Shown: one piece after another, positions 22,356 through 33,590 of the stretch | How the letters are laid out: the number at the start of each line of letters is the position of its first letter | Position numbering within the stretch: position 1 is the first letter of the stretch | Origin: Ailanthus altissimus | Taxonomy: Eukaryota > Streptophyta > Magnoliopsida > Sapindales > Simaroubaceae | Direction of reading: 5' to 3' | DNA length: 64,000 nucleotides | Assembly: GCA_946807835.1 (NCBI GenBank) | Contig: OX327699.1 | Location: 8,177,001 to 8,241,000 of the forward strand | Notes under the pieces: generated by a model | Told to the model about the DNA's origin: nothing | What the model saw: the letters and a program-made list of their open reading frames with translations, nothing else | Databases searched by the model: none | Program-made: the position numbers and the translations under genes

Positions 22356-25170
22356 AATGTGCATTAGTTAATTTTTTGTTAATCAAATTAAATGCCTTTT
22401 CTTGTTCATCTCTCCACTTAGAACTTACATTCTTTTTGATGACTTTAGTCAAATGTGTGGCTAAGCAATTAAAATCTTTCACAAATCTCTTATAAAAGCT
22501 AGTCGAACTATGAAACTTCTAACGTGACCCACATTTGTAGGTTTTAGCTAATCTTAGATTGCCTTAACATTTTTTTCATCTACTTCAATTCCTTTAGCAC
22601 TAGCAATAAAACTAAGAAGTACAAGCTTATCCATGCAAAAAGGACACTTTTTGCATGTTAGCAAACAACATTTCTTTTCTTAAAAAATCTAAAACAAGTC
22701 TTAAATATTTCATATGCTCATTTAAGTTTTTGCTATATGTTGGGATCTCATCAAAGTATACAACCACAAATTTGCTAATTAAAGCACGCAAAAACATAAT
22801 TAATTAATCTTATGAAAGTACTAGGTGCATTAGTTAATTCAAATGGTATAACTAACCATTCAGACAAATCATAATTTATTTTAAATGCAGTTTTCTATTC
22901 ATCATCTCTTTCATCCAAATCTGATGATATCCACTCTTAAGATCAATGTTTGTAAAAACACAAAAACCATGCAATTCATTAAGCATGTCATCTAATCTAG
23001 GAATGAGATGTCTATACTTTATAATGATATTATTGATGGTGTGGAAATCATCACACATCCTCCATGACCCATCCTTTTTAGGCATAAGCAATATTGGAAT
23101 CACACAAGGACTCATGCTTTCACGCACATACCCTTTCTCCATAAGCTCACAAACGTGCCTTTGAAGTTCCTTTATCTTCTCTGGATTACTTCAATAAGCT
23201 GGCCTATCATGAATTTAAACTCCAGGTATAAAGCTGAATTGATGCTCAAATCCCCTAATTGGTTGTAAAACATTAAGTATCTCTTCGGGAAATACATGAT
23301 CAAATTCTTGTAGAAGAGAAAAACAATAACACTAGGCAAAGATGGGTTAAGTTCATTAGTACTAAAAAAAGCCTCTTTGAATAAAAGTATAATCATAGGC
23401 TAATTTAAAAATAAAGTTTTTAATATTTCACTTTTTCTTGCATAGAAATTCACTAGTTTTCTTTATTTAATTTCCTTACTAACCATGAAATTCTTTTCTT
23501 TTTCACTCTTTTTTTCTCTCCTTTTTGTTTTGGCCTCTCTTGCTTTTGAACTCTCACTATCTTTTTTCATATTATTCTCCCTTTTCAACTTCACTTGATC
23601 TTATACACTTGTCTTGGCTGTTAAGGTACAAGAGTAATTGATTTTTCACTAAGTACAAAAGAGTATTTATTTGTTTAACCATCATGAATTACATGTCTAT
23701 CAAACTGCCATAATTGCCCTAAAAGAATATGCCCAACATACATTGGCACCACATCACACAAAACCGAATACTTATACTTTTAATTGAGAATGAAACCAAC
23801 ACTTGTTAATTTACTTTAACTTCTCCATAATCATTCAGCCACTGTAACTTATATGGCCTAGGACATTTTCAAGTTGTCAAATTCAATTTTCCCACCAAAC
23901 TTGTGCTATCTACATTAGTACAACTCCCTCAATCAATAATCATGCTACATACCTTATCATTGATATAATATTAAGTATGAAATTTTTTTATCACATTGTA
24001 CTTTCTCATCTTCTTTGATTTGCACACTAAAAGCTCTTCTTACAATGAAAAACTCTCCAACAACCAGATACTCAATGTCATTCACATCCTTCAAAAGTGG
24101 TATGGGCTCATTATCTGATTCACCCTCGGTCTCAATATCATTATCAACTTTTAATATCATCACTTTTTTGTTTGGGCATTAAGATGCAATATGACATATT
24201 CCCAAACACTTGAAGGATTTCATATCTCTATTTTTAGAAGGTTGGGAATAAAATGTACCTTTGTTTGGTACGCCTCCCTCTTTGTTGTTTTTATAAGTTT
24301 CAGCCTTAGGCTTAAAAATAGTTTTTTTTAAAATCTTTCTTGCTCAAATTTGGTTTCCAAGTTAAAGTAGAACCCAAATTCTGCCCAATTCATATGGAAA
24401 CCTTCCTTTTCAATTGTTGCTCCACTTTTATGCTCATGTGCACCATGTCAATTAACTCAATGTAATGTTTTAACTTCCCCAAGTTTGCAATATCGCGGTT
24501 TCAACCAACTATGAACTTAGCCATAGTAGCTTCTCGGTCCTCCTTTACAATGGCTCAAATCATGGCTATTTCCTTGTAGTCTTTAACACTTTTAGACCCT
24601 TAAGTAAGTCTTTGCAACTTCTAAAATAACTTTCTATAGTAGTAATTTGAAATGAATCATCTTTGTATAATAGCCTACATCTCTTTCCATATCAATGGGT
24701 CTCTCACCTTTTTGTTTCATACTCAAAACAAGTTGATCCCACAAAATGATAGCAAAGTTAGTAAATTCTATAGAGGCTAACTTTACTTTTTCCAATTCGG
24801 AATAGTTGTGATCAAATACCTATTCCATTATTTTCTCCCACTCTAAATATATTTCAGGATCGTTTTTACTTTAGAAAGATATAATCTTCATCTTAATGAT
24901 AAAGATCCCATCTTTATCAATCCTATCTCTAAGTCTAACTCCTCTATCTCTATTCCTATGCCTAAATCTGCCTAAATTGTCATTAGAAGCATGATCATCA
25001 TCATCTAGGTCATCCACATAGTCATCTTTATAATCATACTTAAGTGTATTCCTATCTCTTGATTGCACATTATGAGCTCTAGGTGTCTATCCCTTTTATA
25101 AACCTATTCTCTCATTCACCTCATCTAACCTCAACTCCAGTCAATTAAATTTTTGTTCTAAAGATTTAAA
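22356..25170 (-). pseudogene. Gypsy gag-pol (minus), lacking integrase
   Basis: Minus-strand order: Gag (25170-24170; acidic YDYKDDYVDDLDDDDHAS at about 25040, decayed zinc knuckle near 24190), acidic linker and protease (24163-23690), RT (23400-22560; KGYVRESMSPC, LLMPKKDGSWRMC, NIDLKSGYHQI at 23142-22876), and the start of RNase H at 22480-22360. The RT active site reads YFDE (near 22760-22748) instead of YFDD, so one catalytic aspartate is lost. Many stops. The reading passes into the 3' LTR without an integrase. Confidence 0.82.
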
Positions 25171-25721
25171 GAAGATCTAAAGATTGTAATAATTCAAACT
25201 CAACAAATCAAATCACTAAGAATGAGAATGGATTAAATGTGAAGGATAAAGAATAGACAGAATTTATGAAGCAAATAGAACAACCAAAAAAGAATACGAA
25301 TTTTGATGTAATTAGGGTTGTTGTTTTGTTTAAGGCTAAATTGCACAAAGTAAGCAAAATGAACACTTTATGAAAACTAAACTTGGATAAAAACAATACT
25401 TAAACTAATTCGTATTTCTATACTTGTTTTTTTAATTTGAAATTCAGAATAGCAACTTAAAATCAATTGAATTTGAATTTTTCTATCCTTTTTTTTTGGA
25501 AATATTTTTGTCTTTATTCTTACTTATACATGATTAAAAAGATATAACTTGAATGAATTAGGGTGAAGAAATAGATAAAAGTTTCAAACAAGAAGAAATA
25601 AAGATGATAGGCTACAGATTTAAAAGATTAAAAATATATGGTGTTGATTTAAAAGAAAGAACAAACAATGAAAATAAAGGATAGATCAAACCTGATTTAG
25701 AGCCTAAGCTTTAATGTCAAT
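25171..25721 (-). other. Gypsy 5' leader with decayed PBS (minus)
   Basis: Matches the leaders at 16430-17075 and 12410-13025. Next to the LTR the minus strand reads ATTGACATTAAAGCTTAGG, recognisable as a mutated ATTGGTATCAGAGC primer site. No gene. Confidence 0.6.
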
Positions 25722-25920
25722 TGATATGAACCTCAAAAGAAAAGTGAGACCCAACGTTCAATGAGGTTTCTTTGTTAAGGATCGTTCTAATCCAGGTTCG
25801 CAAAATAAATAAAAATAAGAACATGACCCATTATCTATAAAGAGATAAAAACCAAAGGTATAAGAAATTAGGGTAGTAGCTACACTCAAGAAAGATTATA
25901 AGTGATAAGTCAATGATGAA
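25722..25920 (-). repeat. 5' LTR (minus), left part
   Basis: Plus reading TGATATGAACCTC then AAGTGAGACCC and AGAGATAAAAACCAAAGG, the U5 end of the family LTR. It is cut at ATGAA (25916-25920) by an inserted plus-strand LTR and resumes at 29093. Confidence 0.75.
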
Positions 25921-26044
25921 CTTATGCGAATTAGGTTGTCAAAGCTGCACAAGATCCATTTAGCATTCATGAGGGTCCAATAACAAGGGCAAGAACAAAG
26001 AAAATAAAGGAAGCATTAAATGAGCTAATTGAGCAAATCTCAAA

Positions 26045-26620
26045 TGATGCGAACCAGAGTACCAAAAGGTCCATTGAGCATCCATGGGTGATGGGGAATA
26101 GTAGCACAATAGCTTATGTGAGTAGCCAATGTGATGAGAAGCTTCTAGGAGTCTACAACTATATTTATTATTGTGGTTGCAAAGTTTGACAGTCATTTTG
26201 AAGTAAAGCCTCAGTATTGGTAGTAGTTGATAGTTAGTAGTTATAACTTGTCATTAATTGTTGTAATAAATGCTAGACATCTCAAAAGGTCTCTATAAAT
26301 ATATGAGAGATAAAGGAAAGAGAAAATAGAATTGATGATATATTAATGTTGAGAGTTTTCTCTTAAGTTCTTTAAAGAACTTTTTATTAGAACTCGTTAA
26401 GATTTCATCTTGTGGCGTTCTTTCAAACTTATCACTCACAACTTCTTAACTATCCTGAGTGTGGCATCTGTAATCTTCTTATACCTCTACGTTTTATCTC
26501 TTATAGATAATAGGTCAAGGTTTTTATTTTTGTTCACCTAAAAAATTAAATTAGAATGATTCTTTGGCAAAAGAACCTCATTTAGTGTCGGGTCTCACTT
26601 TTCTTTGTGAGATTCACATC
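26045..26620 (+). repeat. 5' LTR of the TCAAA-flanked gypsy
   Basis: 576 bp; TATA box CTCTATAAATAT at about 26291-26302; GAGAGTTTTCTCTTAAG at about 26351; ends GTGAGATTCACATC. Matches 28315-28862 closely across its length. Confidence 0.85.
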
Positions 26621-27264
26621 CTTTATATTTCATTGTTTGTTCTTTCTTTTCAATCCGTATCTTTGTTTTTGTAGATTATCACCTTTGTTCCATCTTGTCT
26701 ATAACTTTTATCTATTTTTTTAATTCTAATTAGTTCAAGTTTTGTTTTACATATAAAAAAGAGACAAAATAATTCAAAAAAATAGAGAGAGAAAAAAATT
26801 CAAATTCATTTGATTTCATGTTTACCATTCTAAATTAGTTGAAGTGTTATTCAAGATTCATTGCATCAAGTCAGTATTTTTGTTTATTTTGTGTAAATCT
26901 AACCTAAAAAAAATACAATGCTAATTGTCTTTGTTTTGCTAATTCATTGTTCCATTATAATCTTATTCTCTTTGCTTCATAAATTCTACTTACTTTGTAA
27001 TTAACCCATTCTTAATAAACTAATTTGTTGAGTTTTGGACTATCACAAGTTAATTTTGAATGTGTTCATTTTAGTTTAATAGAAAACTAAAAAGGAGACT
27101 AAAGAGTGGAAAAAGTCAAGAGTGTGTGAGTATTTTTTTAAGAGAGTATTAGCCATATTTGTGGGAAAACACAAGCGAAAGTTGAATGACTCATTCTTTG
27201 AGTGAAACACATGAGGAAGTGTACGAGGTTCTTTTTATTTTTCTAACTTTATTTTGCAGCAAAC

Positions 27265-28310
27265 ATGTTAAACAACAAGAACAAAAATTATTTCAAAGTT
27301 ATGTCAGAATAAGTTGATTCGAAGTTACTTATAGAAGCTTTAATGGGTGAGATGAGGAGAGTGTATAAACTAGAGGTGGAGCAGATTCTTAAATGGATTG
27401 ATAAAGTTGAATCTAGTACATGAAGGGTACAGTCACATAGAGTTCCTAATGTCCGAAGGCATGATAGGCGTTCTACCATGAATGATGATGACATTAATTG
27501 AGATGCTTGTGATAGATTCTTGCATATGGCAAATAAGGTAGAAAGAAAACTAAATATGAAGAGTTCTGCAAGATATGGCCATAACTCGAGAATCGCATCC
27601 TCTTTAAAACTGGATTGGAGTAAAGAAGATGAGCAAGCTAATTCCAATTCTAAAGCAGAATTACCTAAGGGCCAAAACGTGAGAGGCAGTCAAGGAAAGG
27701 GTAAAATTGATTTCCAACCAAGTAATAAATATATTAAATATTTTATATGTTTTGAAATAGGTGAAATTGCATCTCAATTTTTCAAATCAGAGTGCACTGA
27801 TTCTAACCGATAACGGTGTCACTGAAATTGAAAGCAAGTCAGATGATGAATTGACACCACCTTTGGAAGATGCAAGTAATAGAATGGAGTATCCAGTAGA
27901 TGGATAGTTGATGGTTACTAAGTGTGCATTAAGTTTGCAAATCGAAGAAGATGAGAATGAATTTGATGATGTGTTCCACGAAGAGATACCTAATATTTTA
28001 CCACTAATTAGGGGAATCGAGCATCAAATCAACTTTATACATGGAACATCAATTCCAAATAGGCCAGCATATAGAAGTAATCCCAATAAGACCAAGGAAC
28101 TTCAAAGGTAGGTTAGTGAGCTCATAGAGAAAGGGTATATGTGTAAGAGTATAAGTTCTTCTGCAGTTTCAGTATTGCTTATGCCTAAGAATAGTGGGTT
28201 AAAGAAGATGTGTGTTGATTATCGTGCTATTAACAATACCACTTCAAAGTTTAAAAAAGTTATATTTGAGCCCAATAAAGATTTAAAGATAAATCATTTT
28301 CAAGAAAGGG
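27265..28310 (+). pseudogene. Gag-pol of the TCAAA-flanked gypsy, deleted
   Basis: ATG at 27265 (MLNNKNKNYF). Gag N-terminal segment with a KWIDKVES stretch; then, after deletion of most of the Gag domain, KVERKLNMKSSARY and a decayed zinc knuckle (YFICFEIGEIASQF, near 27737). Protease is reduced to its C-terminal linker; RT start is recognisable by FIHGTSIPNRPAYRSNP (about 28034), SELIEKGYM and VSVLLMPKNSGLKKMCVDYR (about 28165). Coding stops at the 3' LTR: no RT active site, RNase H or integrase. Confidence 0.8.
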
Positions 28311-28314
28311 GCAA

Positions 28315-28862
28315 TGATACGAACCAGACTACCAAAAGGACTATTAAGCACTCATGGGTAATGGGGAACAGTAGCACAATAGCTCATATGAGAAGCCCAT
28401 GTGATGAGAAGCTTCTAGTAGCCTACAACTATATTTAATATTGTGGTTACAAAGTTTGACAGTCATTTTGAAGTAAAGCTTCAGTATTAGTAGTAGTTGG
28501 TAGTTTAAGTTGTCAATAATTGCTGTAATAAATGCTAGATATCCCAAGAGGTCTCTATAAATACACGAGAGATAAGAGAAAAAGAAAACAAAATTGATGA
28601 TATTAATGTTGAGAGTTTTCTCTTAAGTTCTTCAAAGAATTTTCATTACAACTTATCAGTTCTTTCAAATTTATCATTCCTAACTTCTTAACTATTTTGA
28701 GTATGGTGTCTATAATCTTCTTATATCTCATGTTCTTATCTCATATTGATAACAGGTCGAGGTTTTTATTTTTATTTATCAACAAATCTAAATTAGAACG
28801 ATCCTTAACAAAGAAATCTCATTTAGTGTCGGGTCTCACTTTTCTTTTTGGGGTTCACATCA
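28315..28862 (+). repeat. 3' LTR of the TCAAA-flanked gypsy
   Basis: 548 bp; TATA CTCTATAAATAC at about 28553-28564; ends GGGTTCACATCA. The preceding purine-rich AAGAAAGGGGCAA (about 28302-28314) is a good poly-purine tract, the plus-strand primer for reverse transcription. Confidence 0.85.
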
Positions 28863-29092
28863 TCAAATTTGTGCTTTGTTCAAGACACTAATATGACCAA
28901 TTTAAGTGTTCATGATAATCAATGCCTTCTCAATGTTATTCAAGTTTCTTTAAGTATTTGAAAATAGTTCATGTTGTATCTCAATGCCTAAACAAAAGGG
29001 TTTTGACATTAATAACATTGAGAGTTTTCTCTTTGTACTTCAAAGTACTTTTCAGAACTTATCAAGATTTCTTCTTTGTATTATGAAAGCTA

Positions 29093-29750
29093 CAAGATGT
29101 AATCTTAATAAGTTCTAAAAAGCTCTTCGAAGAATCGAGAGAAAACTCTTACTATTATTAATGTTAAAACTCATAATTCTCCATAGAGTTACAGGGCCAT
29201 ATATAGGCAAATTTTCTTAGAGCATAAAAGGTAAAAATAAATCAAATCCTAGGTCATAGTAGGAATTGATTACAAAAGTAGGAAATAAATAACAAGCACA
29301 TTAAGAAAAAAAAATATTTCTATATCCTTGGTTCTAAATTTAATCTAAGAATAAAAAAGGAAAGTAAGAAAACATAAGGATATAATACAGCCGTGTCAAT
29401 AGTAATATATAAATAGTGACGCATGAATAGTATTGCATGAACAGTGATTTCATATATTCCTTCCTAAATTTATATTCACCAGATCTTTCCTCCTAAATTG
29501 ATATGCGTATTATTTTACTATTTATATAAATTACTCCATATCATTTAAAAAAACTTAAATAACTTTGACAAGTCATTGATCATCTTAAACACTCAATTTG
29601 ATCACATTATTGTCTTGAGGAAAACATGAATTTGAGATGTGTTAAACTAGCCTTTTTAATGCTACTTTTATTTTATTGGTTCTTGCCCTTGTCATTGGAC
29701 CCCTATGAATGCTCAACGGATCTTGTGAAATTTTTGACAATCTAATTTTT
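29093..29750 (-). repeat. 5' LTR (minus), right part
   Basis: Continues the LTR begun at 25722-25920: GCTACAAGATGTAATCTTAATAAG, GAAAACTCTTACTATTATTA, then GACCCCTATGAATGCTCAAC and a decayed TGATG start near 29750. TTCAT follows, matching CTCAT at the other side of the element. Confidence 0.7.
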
Positions 29751-30348
29751 TTCATTAATCACCAGATTCTCCTTTAGTCTCAATATCACCATCATATTTC
29801 AATATCACTCTTTTTTTTAGGCATATAGATGCAATATGACCCCAATTCCCAAACACTTAAAACATTTGATATCTCTATTTCTAGAATTTTTGGAATCAAT
29901 ATTTACCTTTGTTTGGTGCACCTATATCTATGTTACTTTTGGAGGTTTCGAACTTAGGCTTAAAATTAGGCTTTTCATTCTTTTTGCTTAAATTTAATTT
30001 CTATGTTGAAGAAGAACTCAAATTCTGCCCAATTCGTGTGGAATCCTTCTTCTTCAAATGTTGCTCAACTTTTATGCGAATGTGTAAAAAGTCATTCAAC
30101 TCAACATAATGGTGTAACTCCACTACATTTGTAATATAACGGTTCAAACCAGCTAGGAACCTAGTTTATTAGCTTTTCAGTCCTCCTTCACATTGACTCG
30201 AATCATGGCTATTTCAATCTCTTTGTGATAGAATTTCCAAGTTCTGAGAATAAGTCCCTATAGTAGTGACTTGGAATAAATCGCCTCCTCATTGCCTTCA
30301 TCTCTTCCCATGTCTCAATGGATTTTTCACGATTTCGGTTGTCATATA
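29751..30348 (-). pseudogene. Gypsy Gag (minus), right part of split host element
   Basis: Continues the Gag/linker reading of 21441-21646. On the minus strand: SIETWEEMKAMRRRFIPSHYYRDLF (30320-30240), then a Gag C-terminal region and a decayed zinc knuckle near 29850. A 66-codon open frame at 30409-30209 covers the SHYYRD region. Its upstream end is cut at about 30348, where the sequence flips into a plus-strand copy of the same gag. Confidence 0.72.
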
Positions 30349-30890
30349 ACTTACCGACTATGCTCTTGTTTAGTGGGATCAACTTGTTTTTAGCAGTAGA
30401 CAGAATCATGGCAGACCTATTGAGACATGGGAATGGATGAAAGCTATTATGAGGAGGCTATTCATTCCAAGTCACTGCTATAAGGACTGATTTCAGAAGT
30501 TGCAAAGTCTTCTAGAAGTGTTGAAGACTACCACAAAGAGGTGAAAATAACCATGATTCGAGCCAATATTGAAGAGGACCGAGAAGTTACTATGGCTAGT
30601 TCCTAGTTGGTTTGAACTGTGATATTACAAACGTAATGGAGTTAAAATATTATGTTGAGTTGAATGACATGATGCACATGGCTATAAAAGTTGAGCAATA
30701 ATTGAAGAGAAAGAGTGCCACACAACTTAGGTAGAATTTGGGTTCTACTTCAACATCGAAATCGAATTGAAGCAAAAAGGATGAAAAGACTAATTTATAG
30801 CCTAAGGCTGAAATCTCTAAAAATAACTAAAATTGAGACACATAAGAAAAAGGTAAATTTGATTCCCAAACTTCTAAATATAGAGATATC
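30349..30890 (+). pseudogene. Gypsy Gag (plus), inverted partner
   Basis: Plus reading: TDYALV-stop-WDQLV, PIETWEWMKAI, FIPSHCYKD, VEDYHKEVKITMIRANIEED, MAIKVEQ, then a decayed zinc knuckle RDI at about 30885. It is the same Gag segment as 29751-30348 but in the opposite direction, so the two form an imperfect inverted repeat of about 550 bp per arm. It ends where a minus LTR begins. Confidence 0.75.
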
Positions 30891-30891
30891 A

Positions 30892-31530
30892 TAATGTGAA
30901 TCTTATAAAGAAAAGTGAAAATCGACTCTAAATGAGGTTCTTTGCCCAAGGATCATTCTAATATAGATTTTTAGATTAACTAAAACAATGACCTTGACCC
31001 ATTATCTATAAAAGATGAGAACTAGAGGTATAAAAAAATTTAGACGCTACACTCAAGATGGATTAGAAGTTTTGAGTGATAAGTCTAGGAGAATGCCATA
31101 AGATGAAATCTTGATAAGTTCTAATAAAAGTTCTCTGAAGAACTTAAGAGAAAAACTCTCATAAATGTTATTTCATAAATTCTGTGTTGTGAAATAATTC
31201 AATCCCCATAGTATTTATAGAAACCATATGGGATGTTAAGTTACAACTTTCAAACTTAAATTTCAAACTTACAGCTACCCTCACACCCAAAGTCTAAAAG
31301 TACAACTGACAAAATAAATATAACAAACTTACAGCTACCCTAAATCCCAAAAGTCAACAAATATGACTAATACAACAAATATAATTGTAAAATTAAACAT
31401 AACTTCTACTAATTTAGAAAGCATATTCTTGAATTGAAAGAAGTCTTTAATTTCTTCATGTCAAATTATATTGCTGGCTCTATGAATTTGCAGGAAATCA
31501 GAAATCTAGAATAGAGGTGTTGATTTCTCC
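30892..31530 (-). repeat. Gypsy LTR (minus), partial
   Basis: Plus reading TAATGTGAATCTTATAAAG, AAAGTGAAAATCGACTC, AAATGAGGTTC, CTCAAGATGG, and a reversed TATA box GGTTTCTATAAATAC (about 31205-31219). Same family as the other TGATG...CATCA LTRs; closest in the TATA region to the LTR at 34257-35146 (AAGTTGTAACTT). The far end is not defined. Confidence 0.6.
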
Positions 31531-31539
31531 ATGAATTTC

Positions 31540-33590
31540 TTATGTTGGGCTTCAAATCATATAAGCTAGTTCTGGTAGGTTGGGCTGTATTTAGTGTCCT
31601 TTGCAATTGCTAAAATGTGACTAAACCCTTATGATTTTGCCTTTGTAATCTAGTATGGTTTTGGGTGATTTGAATGTAGAGACTTCAATTGGTTGTAATT
31701 AGGGCATTAGAATGAAATTGATCTGATTTCGATGTAATTGAAACAAGAAATTGAGAAAAGAAATGTGTTGGAACATAGGGTGAAATTCTGCCACTTCAGG
31801 GAAGTTAGGGATTGAGTGGTGTTTTGATTGAGTTGTTGTGCGTAAATGATGCTTATGTATGTTGAATGTATATGGTTGATGGAAAAATGAAAAATGAAGA
31901 AAATGGGACATAATTGTTCATTTTGGAAAGGTGAAGGGTAATTATATCCAACCAAGTTATAAAGCGTTTAATAATTTTTAGGACGCAGGGTGGTGAGTTA
32001 GATTAGATTAAATGACTCCGTAAATGAAAATCGGGAAGTAGTATGCATCCGGGCTTTAAATGCCGATTAGGGCGTTTAGTAGTTAAATGCGATTCTAGTA
32101 TTCGATTTGGTTCTAAATGTCATTTATGGCGCGTAGGTGAAGAAAACCGAGAGTAGTAACGAGAGCAGAAATCTGGACCGAAATTGAGCGTGGAGCGATT
32201 GTGAGTGAAAATCTGCCATTTCTTTTATCTTTCATTTATTATGTTTCCACATAATGAAAAAATATATTTTATGAGCTTTTAATGCATAAACATGATTTAT
32301 AATCTTGATATGTATCCATAGATATACATTTACATATTCGGTTTAAGAAACAGTTTTAAAATTTCTGCATTTGTTTTAAAGGCCATTGATACCCTCAGAT
32401 TATAGTGGTGGTGATTATATTAGACCCAGCCAGTATATCCCGTGCACATGGGCAGGTCATGGGGTGTGTCACTAACTCTAAAAAGTCGGGATGTTGAGTC
32501 ATGTTAGTCGCTCTATGTGTACAGAGTATTGTCTCGCTATATGTATGCGATGTAGGATATTACCGCATAGCCAATGAGATGTCTTGAGATGTCACTGTAG
32601 GTGCTACAGGTTGAGGTGCCCCATGACCTACTCACGTGTGCGGTGCTAGTTGAGTCAGTGCGTGAGTATAGAGCTTTAGGGTTACCATTGGTACAGTTTA
32701 GAAAGAAAATGTCCGAGCGAGGACTTTACTAGCTTTTGATTTATCGATAGCATTTATGCATTTATATGCACACGGTAGTTATTGTGTTATACAGATTTTG
32801 GATATTATTTTTCAAAGACGTAGATAAAATCCCCTCGACAAGATTTCATCAGCATATGATATTAGAAACCGTTTTATAGCTTTACATCAGTTTTAGAAGC
32901 ATGATTTATGCATGAACTTTAGAATTTGCTATCTATGCATAATGTTATTTTATTTGAAATCTGAATTGCACTCACTGAGCTCCTTTAGCTCACTCGTTTT
33001 ATGTTTTATATTTTCTAAACCCCATTCCTAGGTGTAGGTCTCGGTACGCAAGCTACTAATTCTCCTATTGCCGAGTAGTGGGCCAAATCTGAAGATTATT
33101 TTTGTATCTGTAAATATGCTAAATAGCACCCTTTACTTTATGCATAGTAGTTGTAAGCATGTATATTTGTATGTATGTTTTGAACCAATAAAAAGAAATT
33201 TCGATATTATGATGATCGTTTTTGCTTTTTATGAGTATGCTCATTATGTGATTCAAATAAAACAATTATGTTGTGTTGAATTTGATTTAGAAAGGATCGG
33301 AGGTCCGAATTGGTAGTATTGAGAAGTGTTTGAAATAGAAGTAAAATTTCTTTGCAGGTTTTATATGAGTTTTTCGAAAAATAGGGGAAACTCTGTCCTT
33401 TTTTTAAAAAAATTCAGATGTCATTTTCATATATATTATAAGATTTTCTCAATAGTAGTAAGAACTAAAAAGGGATTCGCCTCGCGAAAATTTCTCAACT
33501 TACCTAGTTATATTAGGAGGAACTTCTATCGAGGTGCCCGGCAGGGCCGTTGGGACCTACAGTAAAGGGTCTCAGAGCGGGTCCTGTCAT
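31540..33590 (+). repeat. Long LTR-like non-coding block (possible Tekay-type LTR)
   Basis: About 2 kb without significant open frames and less AT-rich than its surroundings. It contains GCACTCACTGAGCTCCTTTAGCTCACTC-type text near 32966, an AATAAA signal at about 33188, and ends GGGTCTCAGAGCGGGTCCTGTCA at about 33587. These traits are, from general knowledge, like long LTRs of Tekay/Del gypsy elements. No PBS, target duplication or second copy is in the window, so the assignment is tentative. Confidence 0.4.

Larger units (their letters stand above)
26045..28862 (+). mobile_element. Gypsy element with large pol deletion, TSD TCAAA
   Basis: LTRs at 26045-26620 and 28315-28862 (starts TGATGCGAACC and TGATACGAACC), perfect TSD TCAAA at 26040-26044 and 28863-28867. 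Total 2.8 kb, far below the 5-6 kb of full relatives. The interior has a leader, gag N-terminus, zinc knuckle, and only the first part of RT before the 3' LTR. It is non-autonomous and inserted in an LTR of its own family; the host LTR reads on as TTTGTGCTTTGTTCAAG. Confidence 0.9.
25921..29092 (+). mobile_element. Inserted plus-strand LTR fragment carrying a nested element
   Basis: Family LTR in plus orientation (GCGAATTAGGTTGTCAAAGC..., then TTTGTGCTTTGTTCAAGACAC after the nested element, then GAGAGTTTTCTC), bordered by ATGAA at 25916-25920 and 29093-29097. Its own ends are not canonical: the right side stops about 200 bp before the usual CATCA end. It could be a truncated insertion or the product of an inversion between LTRs. 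A complete smaller element (26045-28862) sits inside it. Confidence 0.55.
21647..29750 (-). mobile_element. Gypsy element (minus), nested host of two later insertions
   Basis: Minus-strand 3' LTR 21647-22355, pol and gag 22356-25170, leader to 25721, 5' LTR 25722-25920 continuing at 29093-29750. Flanks CTCAT (21642-21646) and TTCAT (29751-29755) match at 4 of 5 bases, and the host gag-protease reading continues across the two sides, so this is a genuine insertion. Integrase and most of RNase H are absent. The 5' LTR was later split by an LTR of the same family, itself holding a complete element. Confidence 0.8.

Noticed and set aside
27288..27647. 119-codon minus-strand open frame
   Set aside because: Antisense shadow of the gypsy gag pseudogene, whose plus-strand motifs are recognisable.
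31699..31955. Two overlapping minus-strand open frames rich in His/Phe
   Set aside because: Low-complexity chance frames over a non-coding LTR-like block, with no domain.
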